From Chitinophaga sp. S165 (GTDB taxonomy: Bacteria; Bacteroidota; Bacteroidia; Chitinophagales; Chitinophagaceae): a stretch of 64,000 bases of DNA. Within the stretch, counting starts at the first letter, position 1; every line of letters begins with the position of its first letter. This document shows, piece by piece, positions 43,469 through 53,178 of the stretch. The stretch covers positions 124,001 through 188,000 of the forward strand of contig NZ_QGTG01000002.1 in the NCBI RefSeq assembly GCF_003182155.1, given 5' to 3'. The notes under the pieces were generated by a model, which worked only from the letters and a program-made list of their open reading frames with translations, had not been told where the DNA came from and searched no databases. Made by a program: the position numbers and the translations under genes.

Positions 43469-44864
43469 CCATCATCGCTTTATACAGCAGCGCCCCTATT
43501 CTGGCCGCTCCCTGTCTGTTAAAATGAGTGTAGTCCTTATTTGCCAGCACCGGATCGCCCTCCACCCAGCGTGTCATAGAGTTCTCTCCACCCATGGCTG
43601 CATAGAGGTTCCAGTAAGCTGCACCATGCGTTTTAGCCAGTTCATGCTGTACCTTCACCAAAGCAGTCACACCTGGTGCCGTTATATAAGTTCCACTTTT
43701 CTTGTATGATTTATCAGCCGTAGTTATTACGAGGAAAGATGTATTTGGCAGGTCGTTACGTAAGGAATCCATGACCTTTTTCATGGGACTTCCGTACCAT
43801 TTATAGTCAGTCAGTTCCGGCTTCCACAACACATTTGCCCCGTAATGCAATACGATCAGATCATAGGGATGTTCAGATTGCATTTGCTGTAATAGCTGCC
43901 CGGATAATTTACCGAGTTCTATACCGCTGATACCACGGAAAGAGTAATTATCAACATATACACCGGTATCGCCTTCAAAGCAAACACCATACAATGGCGC
44001 AACACTACCACCTGCCCACTTAATCGTTACCTGTTTTGCAGAATCCAGCTGCAGTGACAGTTTATTAACCGCGCGTTGTCCGGAAAGTGCATATGCTTTA
44101 TTGTTCACAGAAATGTTGCCAGAAGAAACGGGACCATACAACACACTAACCTGATCAAACTTATTCAGACCACGTTTTTTAACCGGCTGGTACCTGATCC
44201 AGCTGTCTTCACCGGGAACAAATGTATGTCCCGATATACCCAGATAAAGATTGGACGGTGGTAACTGCTTATAACTGTAGTCCTTCCAATCTTTAGAGAA
44301 TGTATGTGTGATGGTGGTCCTGAATCCTGCTACTACAGAAGTAACCGGCACAAAACCAACGCCTTCCCCTCCAAACAGATGTTGCAAGCTATCCCGCAGA
44401 TCTTCTGTGATCAGGTCACCTTCTATCATGGAGTCGCCAAAGTAGGCAATCCGTACTTTCTTTCTCTTTTTTGCTTTTAACTCATCCAGCGCCATGAGGA
44501 AATGCTGCATTCCTGCTTTTGCATTGCTGTCGGCTCCTGTGGGAGGCAGATAGTTGATGATGCCAGTATAAGTAGTGAAATTGTGTAAGTGATCAGGATC
44601 TGGAATTGCAGGTGTTGCAATGGAATCTGTACCTGTCGTTGCAGAATCAGCCGGCACGTCAGTAGCGGCTAAAGCGTTGTCTGTATCAATATCTTCTGTG
44701 GGAGAAACCAATGTATCTTTACGTACATCAGCCAGCAAGTCCAGGGGACGGGTTACAAAATTCCGAAAGGAGAAACTGTTATTGATGAGTGACAGCGCCA
44801 CTAAACATAATAAAGTCCCCAAGATGATATAGAGTGGATAGGCAGCTTTGTTTTTGCCGGACAT
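43440..44864 (-). CDS. membrane-anchored SGNH/GDSL hydrolase, first of the cassette
   Basis: Single N-terminal membrane helix (LYIILGTLLCLVALSLI, about 11-27), a Ser/Thr/Asp-rich linker (about 50-115) and an SGNH domain: IAYFGDSMIEGDL with S145, YDLIVLHYGANVLW, and NKDYTHFNRQG with D444 and H447. 474 residues. Working partner of the MBOAT protein: either acetyltransferase or esterase. 44 bp separate it from the upstream glucosaminidase gene. Confidence 0.87.
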   Translation of the reverse strand: MSGKNKAAYPLYIILGTLLCLVALSLINNSFSFRNFVTRPLDLLADVRKDTLVSPTEDIDTDNALAATDVPADSATTGTDSIATPAIPDPDHLHNFTTYTGIINYLPPTGADSNAKAGMQHFLMALDELKAKKRKKVRIAYFGDSMIEGDLITEDLRDSLQHLFGGEGVGFVPVTSVVAGFRTTITHTFSKDWKDYSYKQLPPSNLYLGISGHTFVPGEDSWIRYQPVKKRGLNKFDQVSVLYGPVSSGNISVNNKAYALSGQRAVNKLSLQLDSAKQVTIKWAGGSVAPLYGVCFEGDTGVYVDNYSFRGISGIELGKLSGQLLQQMQSEHPYDLIVLHYGANVLWKPELTDYKWYGSPMKKVMDSLRNDLPNTSFLVITTADKSYKKSGTYITAPGVTALVKVQHELAKTHGAAYWNLYAAMGGENSMTRWVEGDPVLANKDYTHFNRQGAARIGALLYKAMMDEYKQLEHE

Positions 44865-44908
44865 AATTGCTGAATCTGATTTGTTCGTATAAAACTACAG
44901 ACTATAAA

Positions 44909-45439
44909 TTAACTTCCGGTATATGCCATTTGCTCATCCAGTTTGTATAATTTATAGCGACTGATCATGCTTGTTACTCTCTTTACCCATTCATGCCCTG
45001 CGGAAGAATAACCTCCGTGATTCATGTGTTTGAGCCAAAGTTTGTATTCAACGTTTCCCTTCATTGAAGGGAACCATTTTTTGCGGGTTACCATGTTGGC
45101 AAAGTAGTCGAATGAGGCCTCTGCGTTGGCAAACTCTTTATATCGTGATCTATAGACCACACCTTTCTTCTTATGAAGACTATTACGTCCTACGATCCCA
45201 AAATGATTAGATAATAATCTGGCATTCTTACTTGTCCCCATCCCCGATTCCAGCATCGCAATGCCTAATATTACACTTGCAGGGATACCTGTCTCATTCA
45301 TGATATGAATAGCAACAGGCTTATATTTATTCACATAGTTCGTAGCGTAACGCTGTGAAAAAGCCGTATTACTTATAAACAAAAGTATACCTAGCAATGC
45401 ACAAAACCATCCCCTGCAAAACATTTTCTTAGATGTCAT
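44909..45439 (-). CDS. exported glucosaminidase-domain protein (peptidoglycan hydrolase)
   Basis: FlgJ/LytG-type N-acetylglucosaminidase. The ATG at 45439 gives MTSKKMFCRGWFCALLGILLFISNTAFSQ, a good signal peptide; the longer ORF start at 45487 is polar. Domain: YKPVAIHIMNETGIPASVILGIAMLESGMGTS with the catalytic Glu, then NHFGIVG, YRSRYKEFANAEASFDYFANMV and HEWVKRVTSMISRYKL. Only 177 residues, so little besides the catalytic domain and no wall-binding domain. It sits upstream of the O-acylation cassette in the same direction. Confidence 0.85.
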   Translation of the reverse strand: MTSKKMFCRGWFCALLGILLFISNTAFSQRYATNYVNKYKPVAIHIMNETGIPASVILGIAMLESGMGTSKNARLLSNHFGIVGRNSLHKKKGVVYRSRYKEFANAEASFDYFANMVTRKKWFPSMKGNVEYKLWLKHMNHGGYSSAGHEWVKRVTSMISRYKLYKLDEQMAYTGS

Positions 45440-45567
45440 GGCAGAATTGTTTTTTGTACCGGCAATATAGTTGAAATATTTGTACAATATGACTATAACT
45501 TATTAAAATTCGATAATCTATTCTTAGTTAAAATCCTGTTAATTAGATACGTTCTATAGTTTGCACC

Positions 45568-45607
45568 AATCCCCCTTGACACTCTTTAAACAGCATCAAG
45601 GGGGATT
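45568..45607 (-). terminator. inverted repeat after aspS
   Basis: Perfect 12-bp arms AATCCCCCTTGA/TCAAGGGGGATT with a 16-nt loop, about 40 bp after the aspS stop. It lacks a T run on the minus strand, so it may act only in mRNA stability. Confidence 0.5.
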
Positions 45608-45648
45608 CAGTTTAATTTTCCACCCACTTAGACAAATTCCGTGCCACT

Positions 45649-47397
45649 CTACTTCACCAGGCTGATCTTCAACTCCTTTAACTGAGCCTGATCGATGGCG
45701 CTAGGCGCATCCAGCATCACATCACGGCCGGAATTATTCTTAGGGAAGGCTATAAAGTCACGGATTGTTTCACTACCACCCAGCAGCGAGCAGAGGCGGT
45801 CGAAGCCGAAGGCGATGCCTCCGTGTGGCGGAGCACCATACTCAAATGCACCCAACAGGAAGCCGAATTTATGATTGGCTTCTTCAGGGCTCATACCCAG
45901 CGCAGCAAACATTTTCTCCTGCAGGTCACGCTGGAATATACGGATGGATCCACCACCTACTTCAGTACCATTCAGCACGATATCGTATGCATTTGCCTTG
46001 ATGTCTGCGTATTTGGACAGATCAGCCATCCAGCTGATGTGCTCCGGTTTTGGCGATGTAAACGGATGGTGACGGGCAACCCAGCGATTTTCCTCTTCTG
46101 CATACTCAAACAGCGGGAAGTCGATCACCCACAGCGGTTTGAAGACATTTTTATCTCTCAGTCCCATACGCTCCCCCATTTCCAGGCGCAATTCACTCAT
46201 CGCCTTACGGGTACGTTCTTCTTTACCAGCCAATAATAAGATCAGATCACCCGGTTGTGCCTGACATTTTTCAGCCCAACCTTTCAGTTTCTCTTCATCA
46301 AAGAACTTATCGACGGAGCTTTTTATTGTTCCATCTGCGTTGTAACGTGCATAAATCAGACCACTCATACCGATCTGCGGACGTTTTACCCAATCGGTCA
46401 ACTCATCCAACTGTTTACGGGTGTATTCTGCACAGCCTTTTGCGCAGATAGCTACAACCAGTTCCGCCTCGTCAAATACTTTAAAGTTATTTCCCTTAAC
46501 AGTGTCTGACATATTTACCAGCTTCATTTCAAAGCGGATATCGGGCTTGTCGTTACCGTAGAACTCCATTGCGTCATCCCAGGTCATACGAGGGAATTTG
46601 CCGTCGAAAGTGATGCCTTTGATCTCCTGGAAGATGTGCTTCAGCATGTCTTCGAAGTTGCTGAGAATATCTTCCTGGTCAACAAAGCTCATTTCACAGT
46701 CTATCTGGGTAAATTCCGGCTGACGGTCAGCACGGAGGTCCTCGTCACGGAAACATTTTACGATCTGATAATACCTGTCGTAACCGCTTACCATGAGCAA
46801 TTGCTTGAAAGTTTGCGGAGACTGTGGCAATGCGTAGAACTCATTGTCGTTCATACGACTTGGTACCACAAAGTCGCGGGCGCCTTCCGGAGTGGATTTA
46901 ATGAGGAATGGCGTTTCAATATCCATAAAACCTCTGCTATCCAGGTAGTTACGGGCAGCCCTGTTTACGCGATAGCGTAATTCCAGGTTCTGCTTAACGA
47001 TGTTACGGCGCAGGTCAAGATAACGGTATTTCATACGCAGCTCATCCCCACCATCAGTATCATCCTGGATGGTAAACGGAGGTGTCTTAGCGCTGTTTAA
47101 TATGCTGAACTCACTGATAGTGATCTCGATATCGCCTGTAGGGATATTCGGATTCTTGTTAGAACGCTCGGTTACAGTACCGGATGCCTGAATAACGAAC
47201 TCGCGGCCCAGCGGCTGTGCATCCAGCTGCTCATTCCAGGACTCTCCAAACAACAGCTGCGTAATACCATAACGGTCACGCAGATCCACGAAAGTGATGC
47301 TTCCGAATTTCCTGATGGTCTGGACCCAGCCAGACAATGATACCTGTGTGCCCTTGTGCTCCAGTCGTAGTTCGCCGCAAGTGTGCGTTCTGTACAT
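45649..47397 (-). CDS. aspS: aspartyl-tRNA synthetase
   Basis: Class II synthetase. N-terminal OB-fold anticodon-binding domain ([26 protein letters not shown]), motif 2 [23 protein letters not shown], bacterial-type GAD insertion domain in the middle, motif 3 [15 protein letters not shown] near the C-terminus. 582 residues, as expected for the bacterial type. Has its own -7 element at 47458-47465. Confidence 0.97.
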   Translation of the reverse strand: MYRTHTCGELRLEHKGTQVSLSGWVQTIRKFGSITFVDLRDRYGITQLLFGESWNEQLDAQPLGREFVIQASGTVTERSNKNPNIPTGDIEITISEFSILNSAKTPPFTIQDDTDGGDELRMKYRYLDLRRNIVKQNLELRYRVNRAARNYLDSRGFMDIETPFLIKSTPEGARDFVVPSRMNDNEFYALPQSPQTFKQLLMVSGYDRYYQIVKCFRDEDLRADRQPEFTQIDCEMSFVDQEDILSNFEDMLKHIFQEIKGITFDGKFPRMTWDDAMEFYGNDKPDIRFEMKLVNMSDTVKGNNFKVFDEAELVVAICAKGCAEYTRKQLDELTDWVKRPQIGMSGLIYARYNADGTIKSSVDKFFDEEKLKGWAEKCQAQPGDLILLLAGKEERTRKAMSELRLEMGERMGLRDKNVFKPLWVIDFPLFEYAEEENRWVARHHPFTSPKPEHISWMADLSKYADIKANAYDIVLNGTEVGGGSIRIFQRDLQEKMFAALGMSPEEANHKFGFLLGAFEYGAPPHGGIAFGFDRLCSLLGGSETIRDFIAFPKNNSGRDVMLDAPSAIDQAQLKELKISLVK

Positions 47398-47457
47398 ATA
47401 CTTATATTATAAAGTTCAACTTTTTATTTTTCCGGGGGTCGAGGCCCAAACGGTCGG

Positions 47458-47465
47458 CAAAGATA
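47458..47465 (-). promoter_or_regulatory. -7 element of aspS
   Basis: TATCTTTG on the minus strand, exact match; leader of about 55 nt. It lies inside the gap and start of the upstream FAD gene's tail region. Confidence 0.5.
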
Positions 47466-47484
47466 CATTTTGCGGGCTGCATTT

Positions 47485-48540
47485 CTATCCCTTGTACCTG
47501 TTAAAAAAGCGATTAATATCTGTATCTGCCTGTAGTGGCACATTTTGAAGGATATGCGCCGCAAATTGAGCCGCCATAGCCGGGGCCAGGGAAGTTCCCT
47601 TTGTTCCCAGGCCATTAAATATACCCAGAACAGGATATTCGGGGTGTAAGCCCATAATGGGCCTTCGATCCGTGCCTGACGGCCGCACAGCCGCCAGCTG
47701 GTCCAGCACTTTATAGGGAACCTTCAGCAATTGCTCCAGCCCTTTTTCCAGGATTTCCCTCTTCTCCGTTGTAGGCTGCTCATCCGGGTAATCCCAGGCA
47801 AATGTAGCCCCGACCCAATAGGTATCATCCCCCTGTGGTACCAGAGACACGCTTCTTTTGACAATATCGGGAGTAGAAAAACCGGGGATCTGCACCCGTA
47901 GTACCTCTCCCTTATTTAACAGGAACGGGATGTAATTAAACCAGGGGTTGTTAACCGTGGCAGCTCCCTCGCAGAAGACCAGGTAACGGGCTGTGATATC
48001 GGCGTATTTAACGCCTTTTGGGGTTATTTCCAGCCGGGACAATTCCAGCCGCTCTTCCCGTAAGCTATTATGCTTTTTCAGATAGTCCCGCCAGCCGGGC
48101 AAAAGATTCTGTAATAACACGGTAGCTCCTTTTACAATAGCAGCTCCGTGGGGCTGGTCCAGCCATTGTTGATAATGTGCCAGTTTGTCTGCAGACGGGC
48201 CTTCCATATAAGACAATCCACTCGTACGCTCCATAAAAGCGGCTTTCAACTGCTCAGAAGGCAACACGTTATAGATGTCCCGGGGCTTGAACACAGGCAC
48301 ACCCAATAGCTGTTCCATTGCTTTATACACTTGTACAGCTATTGGATAGATCTCGTCGTATTGCCAGGCGACTGTAAATCGCCGGCCGGAAACAGGGTTA
48401 ATTACCCCTGCCGCTATACGCGAGGCGCTATTAGGCTTGTATTCATCCATTACCAGCACGGACTGCCCCGCCTGCATTAAGGTATAACTCAGCACTGTAC
48501 CTGCAATACCCTGCCCTATGATCAGAAAATCTACTTTCAT
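47485..48540 (-). CDS. FAD-dependent oxidoreductase, DAO family
   Basis: D-amino-acid-oxidase-fold flavoprotein. Dinucleotide motif FLIIGQGIAGTVLSYTLMQAG (about 4-24), then SRIAAGVINPVSGRRF; C-terminal RPSGTDRRPIMGLHP and NGLGTKGTSLAPAMA, which close the FAD site. The ATG at 48540 (MKVDFLIIGQG) is preferred over 48558. 351 residues. It could be a glycine/D-amino-acid oxidase or a MnmC-C-like enzyme; the substrate is not shown by the sequence. Confidence 0.85.
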   Translation of the reverse strand: MKVDFLIIGQGIAGTVLSYTLMQAGQSVLVMDEYKPNSASRIAAGVINPVSGRRFTVAWQYDEIYPIAVQVYKAMEQLLGVPVFKPRDIYNVLPSEQLKAAFMERTSGLSYMEGPSADKLAHYQQWLDQPHGAAIVKGATVLLQNLLPGWRDYLKKHNSLREERLELSRLEITPKGVKYADITARYLVFCEGAATVNNPWFNYIPFLLNKGEVLRVQIPGFSTPDIVKRSVSLVPQGDDTYWVGATFAWDYPDEQPTTEKREILEKGLEQLLKVPYKVLDQLAAVRPSGTDRRPIMGLHPEYPVLGIFNGLGTKGTSLAPAMAAQFAAHILQNVPLQADTDINRFFNRYKG

Positions 48541-48577
48541 CAGGGCTGCAAAATACAATAAAGCATGCTGGTGTTAC

Positions 48578-50953
48578 TTATTCCGCTTTCAGACTTTTTA
48601 CAGGGTTCATTAATGCAGCCCTTACAGACTGGAAGCTGATCGTGATCAGCGATATGATCATGGCTGTGATACCTGCCAACAGGAACACCCACCAATGAAT
48701 GGTTACACGATACGCATACTGCTGTAGCCATGAAGACATTGCCCACCATGCCAGAGGGAAAGCCACGATACAAGACACTATTACAAGCTGGAGAAAATCC
48801 TTAGACAGTAAACCTGTTATGCTTGTTACACTGGCACCCAACACCTTCCTGATACCGATTTCTTTGGTTCTGCGTTCGGCAGTATAAGCAGCCAGGCCAA
48901 ACAACCCGAGGCAGGAGATAATGATCGCCAGTACGGCAAACACGCGGGATAACCGATTCACCAGCATTTCCGACTGGAACATTCCGTTAAACTGATCATC
49001 TACAAAAATGTAATCAAACGGATAGCCGGGATTAGCTTTTGTAATTACTTTTTCAATAGCCCCTATTGCCTTTACAGGATCGGCAGTTCCCTTTAAGCGC
49101 AGGTACATAACATTGCCAAACTGTGTCAGATTATAGAACATAACAGGGTCGGGTGAGCGATACATATCACCATATACGTAGTCTTTCACTACGCCTGTAA
49201 CTGTGAGGAACATTGTTTCACCATTGCTTCTCGGCGCCTCGATCTTTTTACCCAGGGCACTTCCGCTTCCCATCATTTTAGCAAAAGACGAAGTGATAAT
49301 AACATTCAACGTATCTGTATTCGTTACCTTAAAGTCACGACCTTCCAGCAGTTGCATCCCCATTGTGGATATAAACCCTGACCCCGCCAATCTTGTGGAA
49401 ATCAGGATATCACTATTTTCAGGCTTTCCCGGCCATTTCAAAGCACCTGTATTGTTTCCTCCGTAGATAGTTGGATGATCAGATAAAGCAACGTTTTCCA
49501 CCATACCTGTATTCAGCAGGTCCTGTCTGATAGCACTAAAGTTGTTCAGCATATTTGCCTTCAGATCTATGCTAAGCAGATGCTCCTTCTTGAACCCAAG
49601 ATCCCTGCTCTTTACATGTTGTATTTGTTGATAGATGATCGCAGTACTGATGATCAGCATGATCGATATGGAAAACTGCAATACCACCAAGCCTTTTCTA
49701 ACAAATGTGGCGCCTCCGGCTGTTGTGTTCAGCCCCTTCAATACAGCTATAGGATTAAACGAGGAAAGATACAGAGAAGGATAACTACCAGCTACCAATC
49801 CGCACACAAGTGTGATCACTATCAAGGCGATTATATGTATTGGCTCCTGTAAGCCAAGTGTGAGGTTTTTATCCATCAGCGTATTCGCCAATGGTAATAG
49901 CAACCATATGATCAACACCGCCAACACACATGCAAACGTTGCCATCAGCAATGCTTCGCCTATGAACTGAACAATCAGTCCCCGCTTACCGGCTCCCATT
50001 ACTTTACGCACACCAACTTCGCGTGCACGCTTTTCGCTGCGGGCGGTCGCCAGGTTCATAAAGTTGATGCATGCAATGAAGAGAATGATCCATGCTATGA
50101 GAGAAAACATACGTACATAGGTAATACGTCCACCGGTTTGTTTGCCATTCTCGAAATTATCACGGAGTCGCCAGTCGTTCATACTAAATAGGAACAAGTG
50201 ATTTATAGCATCCGCATTTTTCTGTTGAATGAAATTATGCAGCTTTTTATCAACCGTTGCCGGATCGGCATTTGGTGCTAGTTCAACATAAGTATAAGGT
50301 GAATTACTTAACCAGTCATCCGATGATTCCTTTCTCTGCTGATAGTAGATTTCGAAAGGTGATACCCAATCAAATTGCAAGGTTGAATTTTCAGGCAGGT
50401 CTTTCAATACACCAGTTACTACATACTCCTGTTGATTATCCACTTTCACGCTTCTCCCTACTATATTTCTGTCCTCTCCAAAAAACCGTTTTGCCGTTTT
50501 CTGTGTAATTACGATTGCATGCAGATCCTTAAAGGCAGTCGCCGGATTCCCCTCTAAGAAAGGGAGCGTAAACATCTCAAACAATGAAGCATCTACATAC
50601 CTGCCACTGGCATAAACAGTTTTCTCCCCTATGCTAAATAACAACGAAGGCGCAAAATCTGTCATGCGACAGGTATTGGCAATACCCGGGATCTCTTCTC
50701 TTATGGCGGGACCTGTTAGTCCTGGGGTAGAGGCAAATGTGCGGATATTTCCTTCATAGTCCCAATTAGCCCGTAACGAGTATAACCTGTTCCTCTTTAC
50801 ATGTGTGCTGTCAAAATTAACCTCATCTTCCACCCATAGAAAGATCACGCCTGCACAGACAATCCCAATAGCTAGTCCAAATATGTTCAGGAAGCTGTAG
50901 GTCTTGTTCTTCCAGAGATTACGCAGTGTTGCTTTCAGATAACTCTTGAACAT
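48578..50953 (-). CDS. FtsX/MacB-type ABC permease without its ATPase gene
   Basis: Permease of about 790 residues with the duplicated 4-helix layout typical of Bacteroidota: helix 1 and MacB-type periplasmic domain, three FtsX helices (SLIAWIILFIACINFMNLATARSEKRAREVGVRKVMGA), a second helix and periplasmic domain, and three C-terminal helices (RRTKEIGIRKVLGASV). The ATG at 50953 (MFKSYLKATLRNLWKNKTYS) is used; the longer frame overlaps the esterase gene. It starts 5 bp after the esterase stop. No ATP-binding gene is adjacent. Confidence 0.9.
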   Translation of the reverse strand: MFKSYLKATLRNLWKNKTYSFLNIFGLAIGIVCAGVIFLWVEDEVNFDSTHVKRNRLYSLRANWDYEGNIRTFASTPGLTGPAIREEIPGIANTCRMTDFAPSLLFSIGEKTVYASGRYVDASLFEMFTLPFLEGNPATAFKDLHAIVITQKTAKRFFGEDRNIVGRSVKVDNQQEYVVTGVLKDLPENSTLQFDWVSPFEIYYQQRKESSDDWLSNSPYTYVELAPNADPATVDKKLHNFIQQKNADAINHLFLFSMNDWRLRDNFENGKQTGGRITYVRMFSLIAWIILFIACINFMNLATARSEKRAREVGVRKVMGAGKRGLIVQFIGEALLMATFACVLAVLIIWLLLPLANTLMDKNLTLGLQEPIHIIALIVITLVCGLVAGSYPSLYLSSFNPIAVLKGLNTTAGGATFVRKGLVVLQFSISIMLIISTAIIYQQIQHVKSRDLGFKKEHLLSIDLKANMLNNFSAIRQDLLNTGMVENVALSDHPTIYGGNNTGALKWPGKPENSDILISTRLAGSGFISTMGMQLLEGRDFKVTNTDTLNVIITSSFAKMMGSGSALGKKIEAPRSNGETMFLTVTGVVKDYVYGDMYRSPDPVMFYNLTQFGNVMYLRLKGTADPVKAIGAIEKVITKANPGYPFDYIFVDDQFNGMFQSEMLVNRLSRVFAVLAIIISCLGLFGLAAYTAERRTKEIGIRKVLGASVTSITGLLSKDFLQLVIVSCIVAFPLAWWAMSSWLQQYAYRVTIHWWVFLLAGITAMIISLITISFQSVRAALMNPVKSLKAE

Positions 50954-50957
50954 CTTT

Positions 50958-52352
50958 TTACTTTTTGACGTTATTTTTTTGCATATGATATTGTATATCG
51001 GCTGGAAGAGGCACTGCATCTTCTTTTCCAGGCGCAACATACCGAAGCTTCGGCATGCTCGCAGCAGCGCTGTACGTCACATCCAACTCATAAAAGCCTT
51101 TATCCAATGGAACGATATAAGACTGCGCATCATCACCCGTGTTCCCTTTACAGTCTATCAGCACCTGTTTATTCAATGATAATTTTGTGCCTGCAACAGC
51201 ATTCTCCAAACCAAATATATAGTAACCTGGTTCCTTCAACTCAATGAAACCAGCAACACGACCATTCAGTGTATCCAAACCTCCCGGCAATGCCTTTTTG
51301 GGCTTATCACCACTGTGCCACATCTCACCTATAGTAAAAGTCCCCTTCTTCATTTTCGAATATTCATTTCGTGCAGCCAACACTTTAACTGTCAGTTGCA
51401 CCGGAACAGTAATTTGCGATACACCGGCAGTAAGTTTAGGCGACGCCGCTGTAGGTTCAGTTCCATCTGTCGTATAATGTACTTCCAGATGTTCTTCAGG
51501 GAAACAATACAGGCTAAAAGGCTTGTCTTTCAGAATAATCCCCGACATCGGATGATAATTGATGTCGGCTGTCATGTATCCGTTGTAAGTATACTTTAAG
51601 CCGTCGTACACAGTTTTAAAGATCATAGAATTATGTGTCTCTCCACTATAGACCAACGTTTTCCAATGCAAGGCAGCAGGCGCTTTTGCGCGGAAAATAG
51701 AATCCATATCTTTTATACCCATATACTGGAACGCCTTCCCCTCTCTTCCTGTAAACAACAATGTTCTTTCCGGATTAGGCAGGGATGTCAAACTATCCGC
51801 TGCCATTTTCATCAGGTACCCATCGCCCCACCAGAAAGCGGGATCAGCGAGTAAGTATGACTGGAACAACTGAGGTTCCCTGAAAAAACTATAGAGTCCA
51901 AACACACCTCCCAGCGAGCCTCCGTAATATGTCCTATATCCTTTAGTCGGATATTTCTTCTCTATATAAGGGATCACTTCTGTTTTTAGAAATGCCAGGA
52001 AATTGTCAGCTCCTCCGGTTAACTTGTTATCCGGGATCTTGTAAGGCGTAAAATCCCTTACACGATAATTATCGTTGTTCGCATAAGTATTTGGCAGGCT
52101 TACAATAATATTCGGCGGCATGAACTGAATCTCCACGAAGCGTTGTAATTGGGCTACTATTCTCGTGTTCCACTCTCCATCTGTTACATAGGTTACCTCA
52201 TATTTTTCCGCCGGATTATATTTATCCGGAAGGACTATTTCTATCTTCCTTTGTTCTTTCAGCACATTGGAATAAATGGAATCCCTGATGATCTCCTGTG
52301 CGGAGACGGTGACAAAAGAAAAGACCAGGAATACTGTAATAATTGCCTTCAT
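50958..52352 (-). CDS. secreted esterase of the enterochelin-esterase/EstD-like alpha/beta-hydrolase group
   Basis: Signal peptide from the ATG at 52352 (MKAIITVFLVFSFVTVSAQ). Alpha/beta hydrolase with KYEVTYVTDGEWN, IVSLPNTYANNDNYRVRDFTPY, nucleophile elbow YGGSLGGVFGLYSF, and His in SGETHNSMIFKTVYDG. After it (about 275-465) come beta-rich segments resembling chitobiase/Fn3-like repeats (EVHYTTDGTEPTAASPKL) and a C-terminal PA14-like part. About 464 residues. Operon with the FtsX-type permease. A pair of TGTCCGGTTTT repeats lies about 150 bp upstream. Confidence 0.82.
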   Translation of the reverse strand: MKAIITVFLVFSFVTVSAQEIIRDSIYSNVLKEQRKIEIVLPDKYNPAEKYEVTYVTDGEWNTRIVAQLQRFVEIQFMPPNIIVSLPNTYANNDNYRVRDFTPYKIPDNKLTGGADNFLAFLKTEVIPYIEKKYPTKGYRTYYGGSLGGVFGLYSFFREPQLFQSYLLADPAFWWGDGYLMKMAADSLTSLPNPERTLLFTGREGKAFQYMGIKDMDSIFRAKAPAALHWKTLVYSGETHNSMIFKTVYDGLKYTYNGYMTADINYHPMSGIILKDKPFSLYCFPEEHLEVHYTTDGTEPTAASPKLTAGVSQITVPVQLTVKVLAARNEYSKMKKGTFTIGEMWHSGDKPKKALPGGLDTLNGRVAGFIELKEPGYYIFGLENAVAGTKLSLNKQVLIDCKGNTGDDAQSYIVPLDKGFYELDVTYSAAASMPKLRYVAPGKEDAVPLPADIQYHMQKNNVKK

Positions 52353-52500
52353 GTGGATTAAATTGGGAGTTACAAATTGCAGATTAAAAATAGTGAATAC
52401 AGCCTGTAATTTGTAATTCATATCCCTATGATCCTAAAAGGATGCCATGTCAAACAAGCACTGTCTATCAATCACTTAAAGAAGGGACTGATAAAGCAAG

Positions 52501-52532
52501 TGTCCGGTTTTGATACAGGAATGTCCGGTTTT
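52501..52532 (-). promoter_or_regulatory. two TGTCCGGTTTT direct repeats upstream of the esterase/permease operon
   Basis: Identical 11-mers at 52501-52511 and 52522-52532 (plus-strand reading), exactly 21 bp apart, i.e. on the same helix face. They lie in the 208-bp gap upstream of the esterase gene and may bind a regulator. Confidence 0.5.
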
Positions 52533-52560
52533 AATGGAGGGCGGATCATACCGGATCAGA

Positions 52561-52965
52561 TCATTCTTCATCCTTTTCTCTCCTCTTCCTTCCTATCACA
52601 AAGATCGAAACGAGTCCGGTAACTCCTAACCCGCTCATTGCAGTTCCTGATAAATCATGTCCGATCATAATGCATATGGAGCCCAGTGTGATCACAGTCA
52701 ATCCTATAACCAATCCAAATATCTGCCCCAATCTCGTTGTCCAGATTGTAGCATTAAGCATTTTAGCCTCCGTTGTATTACTGTGTTGCTGTTCGTTTTC
52801 AGCAATACGCATTATCCGTTCAGCACCGTTGGGAATAATTTCATTATACTTGGCAAGTTGCTCTGGTGGCGGAAGAGGTCCCACATGCAGGCTTTTTCTA
52901 ACAGTCCGGGTAATTCAGTATATATTTCTCTTTTCTTATCCTCAGGGATTTGATAGCAGTTGCAT
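52561..52965 (-). pseudogene. DUF2335 membrane protein gene broken by two compensating frameshifts
   Basis: The open part from the GTG at 52884 reads GPLPPPEQLAKYNEIIP, GAERIMRIAENEQQHS and two membrane helices (GQIFGLVIGLTVITLGSICIMI and LSGTAMSGLGVTGLVSIFVI), the DUF2335 pattern. Upstream, an ATG at 52965 gives MQLLSNP and a TGA (52942-52944). Removing one G from the GGG at 52945-52947 opens PEDKKREIYTELPGLLEK; adding one base in the T5 run at 52893-52897 then joins to SLHVGPLPPPE. Net change is zero. So either the gene is decayed or the assembly has two homopolymer errors. Confidence 0.7.
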
Positions 52966-53178
52966 TATTATTATGGAATGTCATTGAGTTTGGGAATGGA
53001 TTTCTCAGGACGCCCCCAATATCAAATACAGCCGCCATTCCTCCCAGAAAAAGTGCTGAATAACGTGAGTATTTGCTGTAATTATTTAAATAAGTTTTAC
53101 GCCCCTTTTTAAAAAACGCCGACCAGAAAGGCAAAACCCTCTCCAGATCGGCGTTTTTACATACTGACCTTATAGTGA
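52966..53178 (-). other. non-coding or decayed stretch between the DUF2335 remnant and the A2M gene
   Basis: A frame of 94 codons crosses it (52898-53182) but runs through the terminator at 53112-53158 and the DUF2335 remnant. A segment from about 53100 to 52990 (YSKYSRYSALFLGGMAAVFD) has protein-like composition but no convincing start. I see no intact gene. Confidence 0.4.
53112..53158 (-). terminator. terminator after the A2M gene
   Basis: 11-bp arms AAAAACGCCGA/TCGGCGTTTTT with a 25-nt partly paired interior, followed by T-rich sequence on the minus strand, 21 bp after the A2M stop. Confidence 0.75.
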
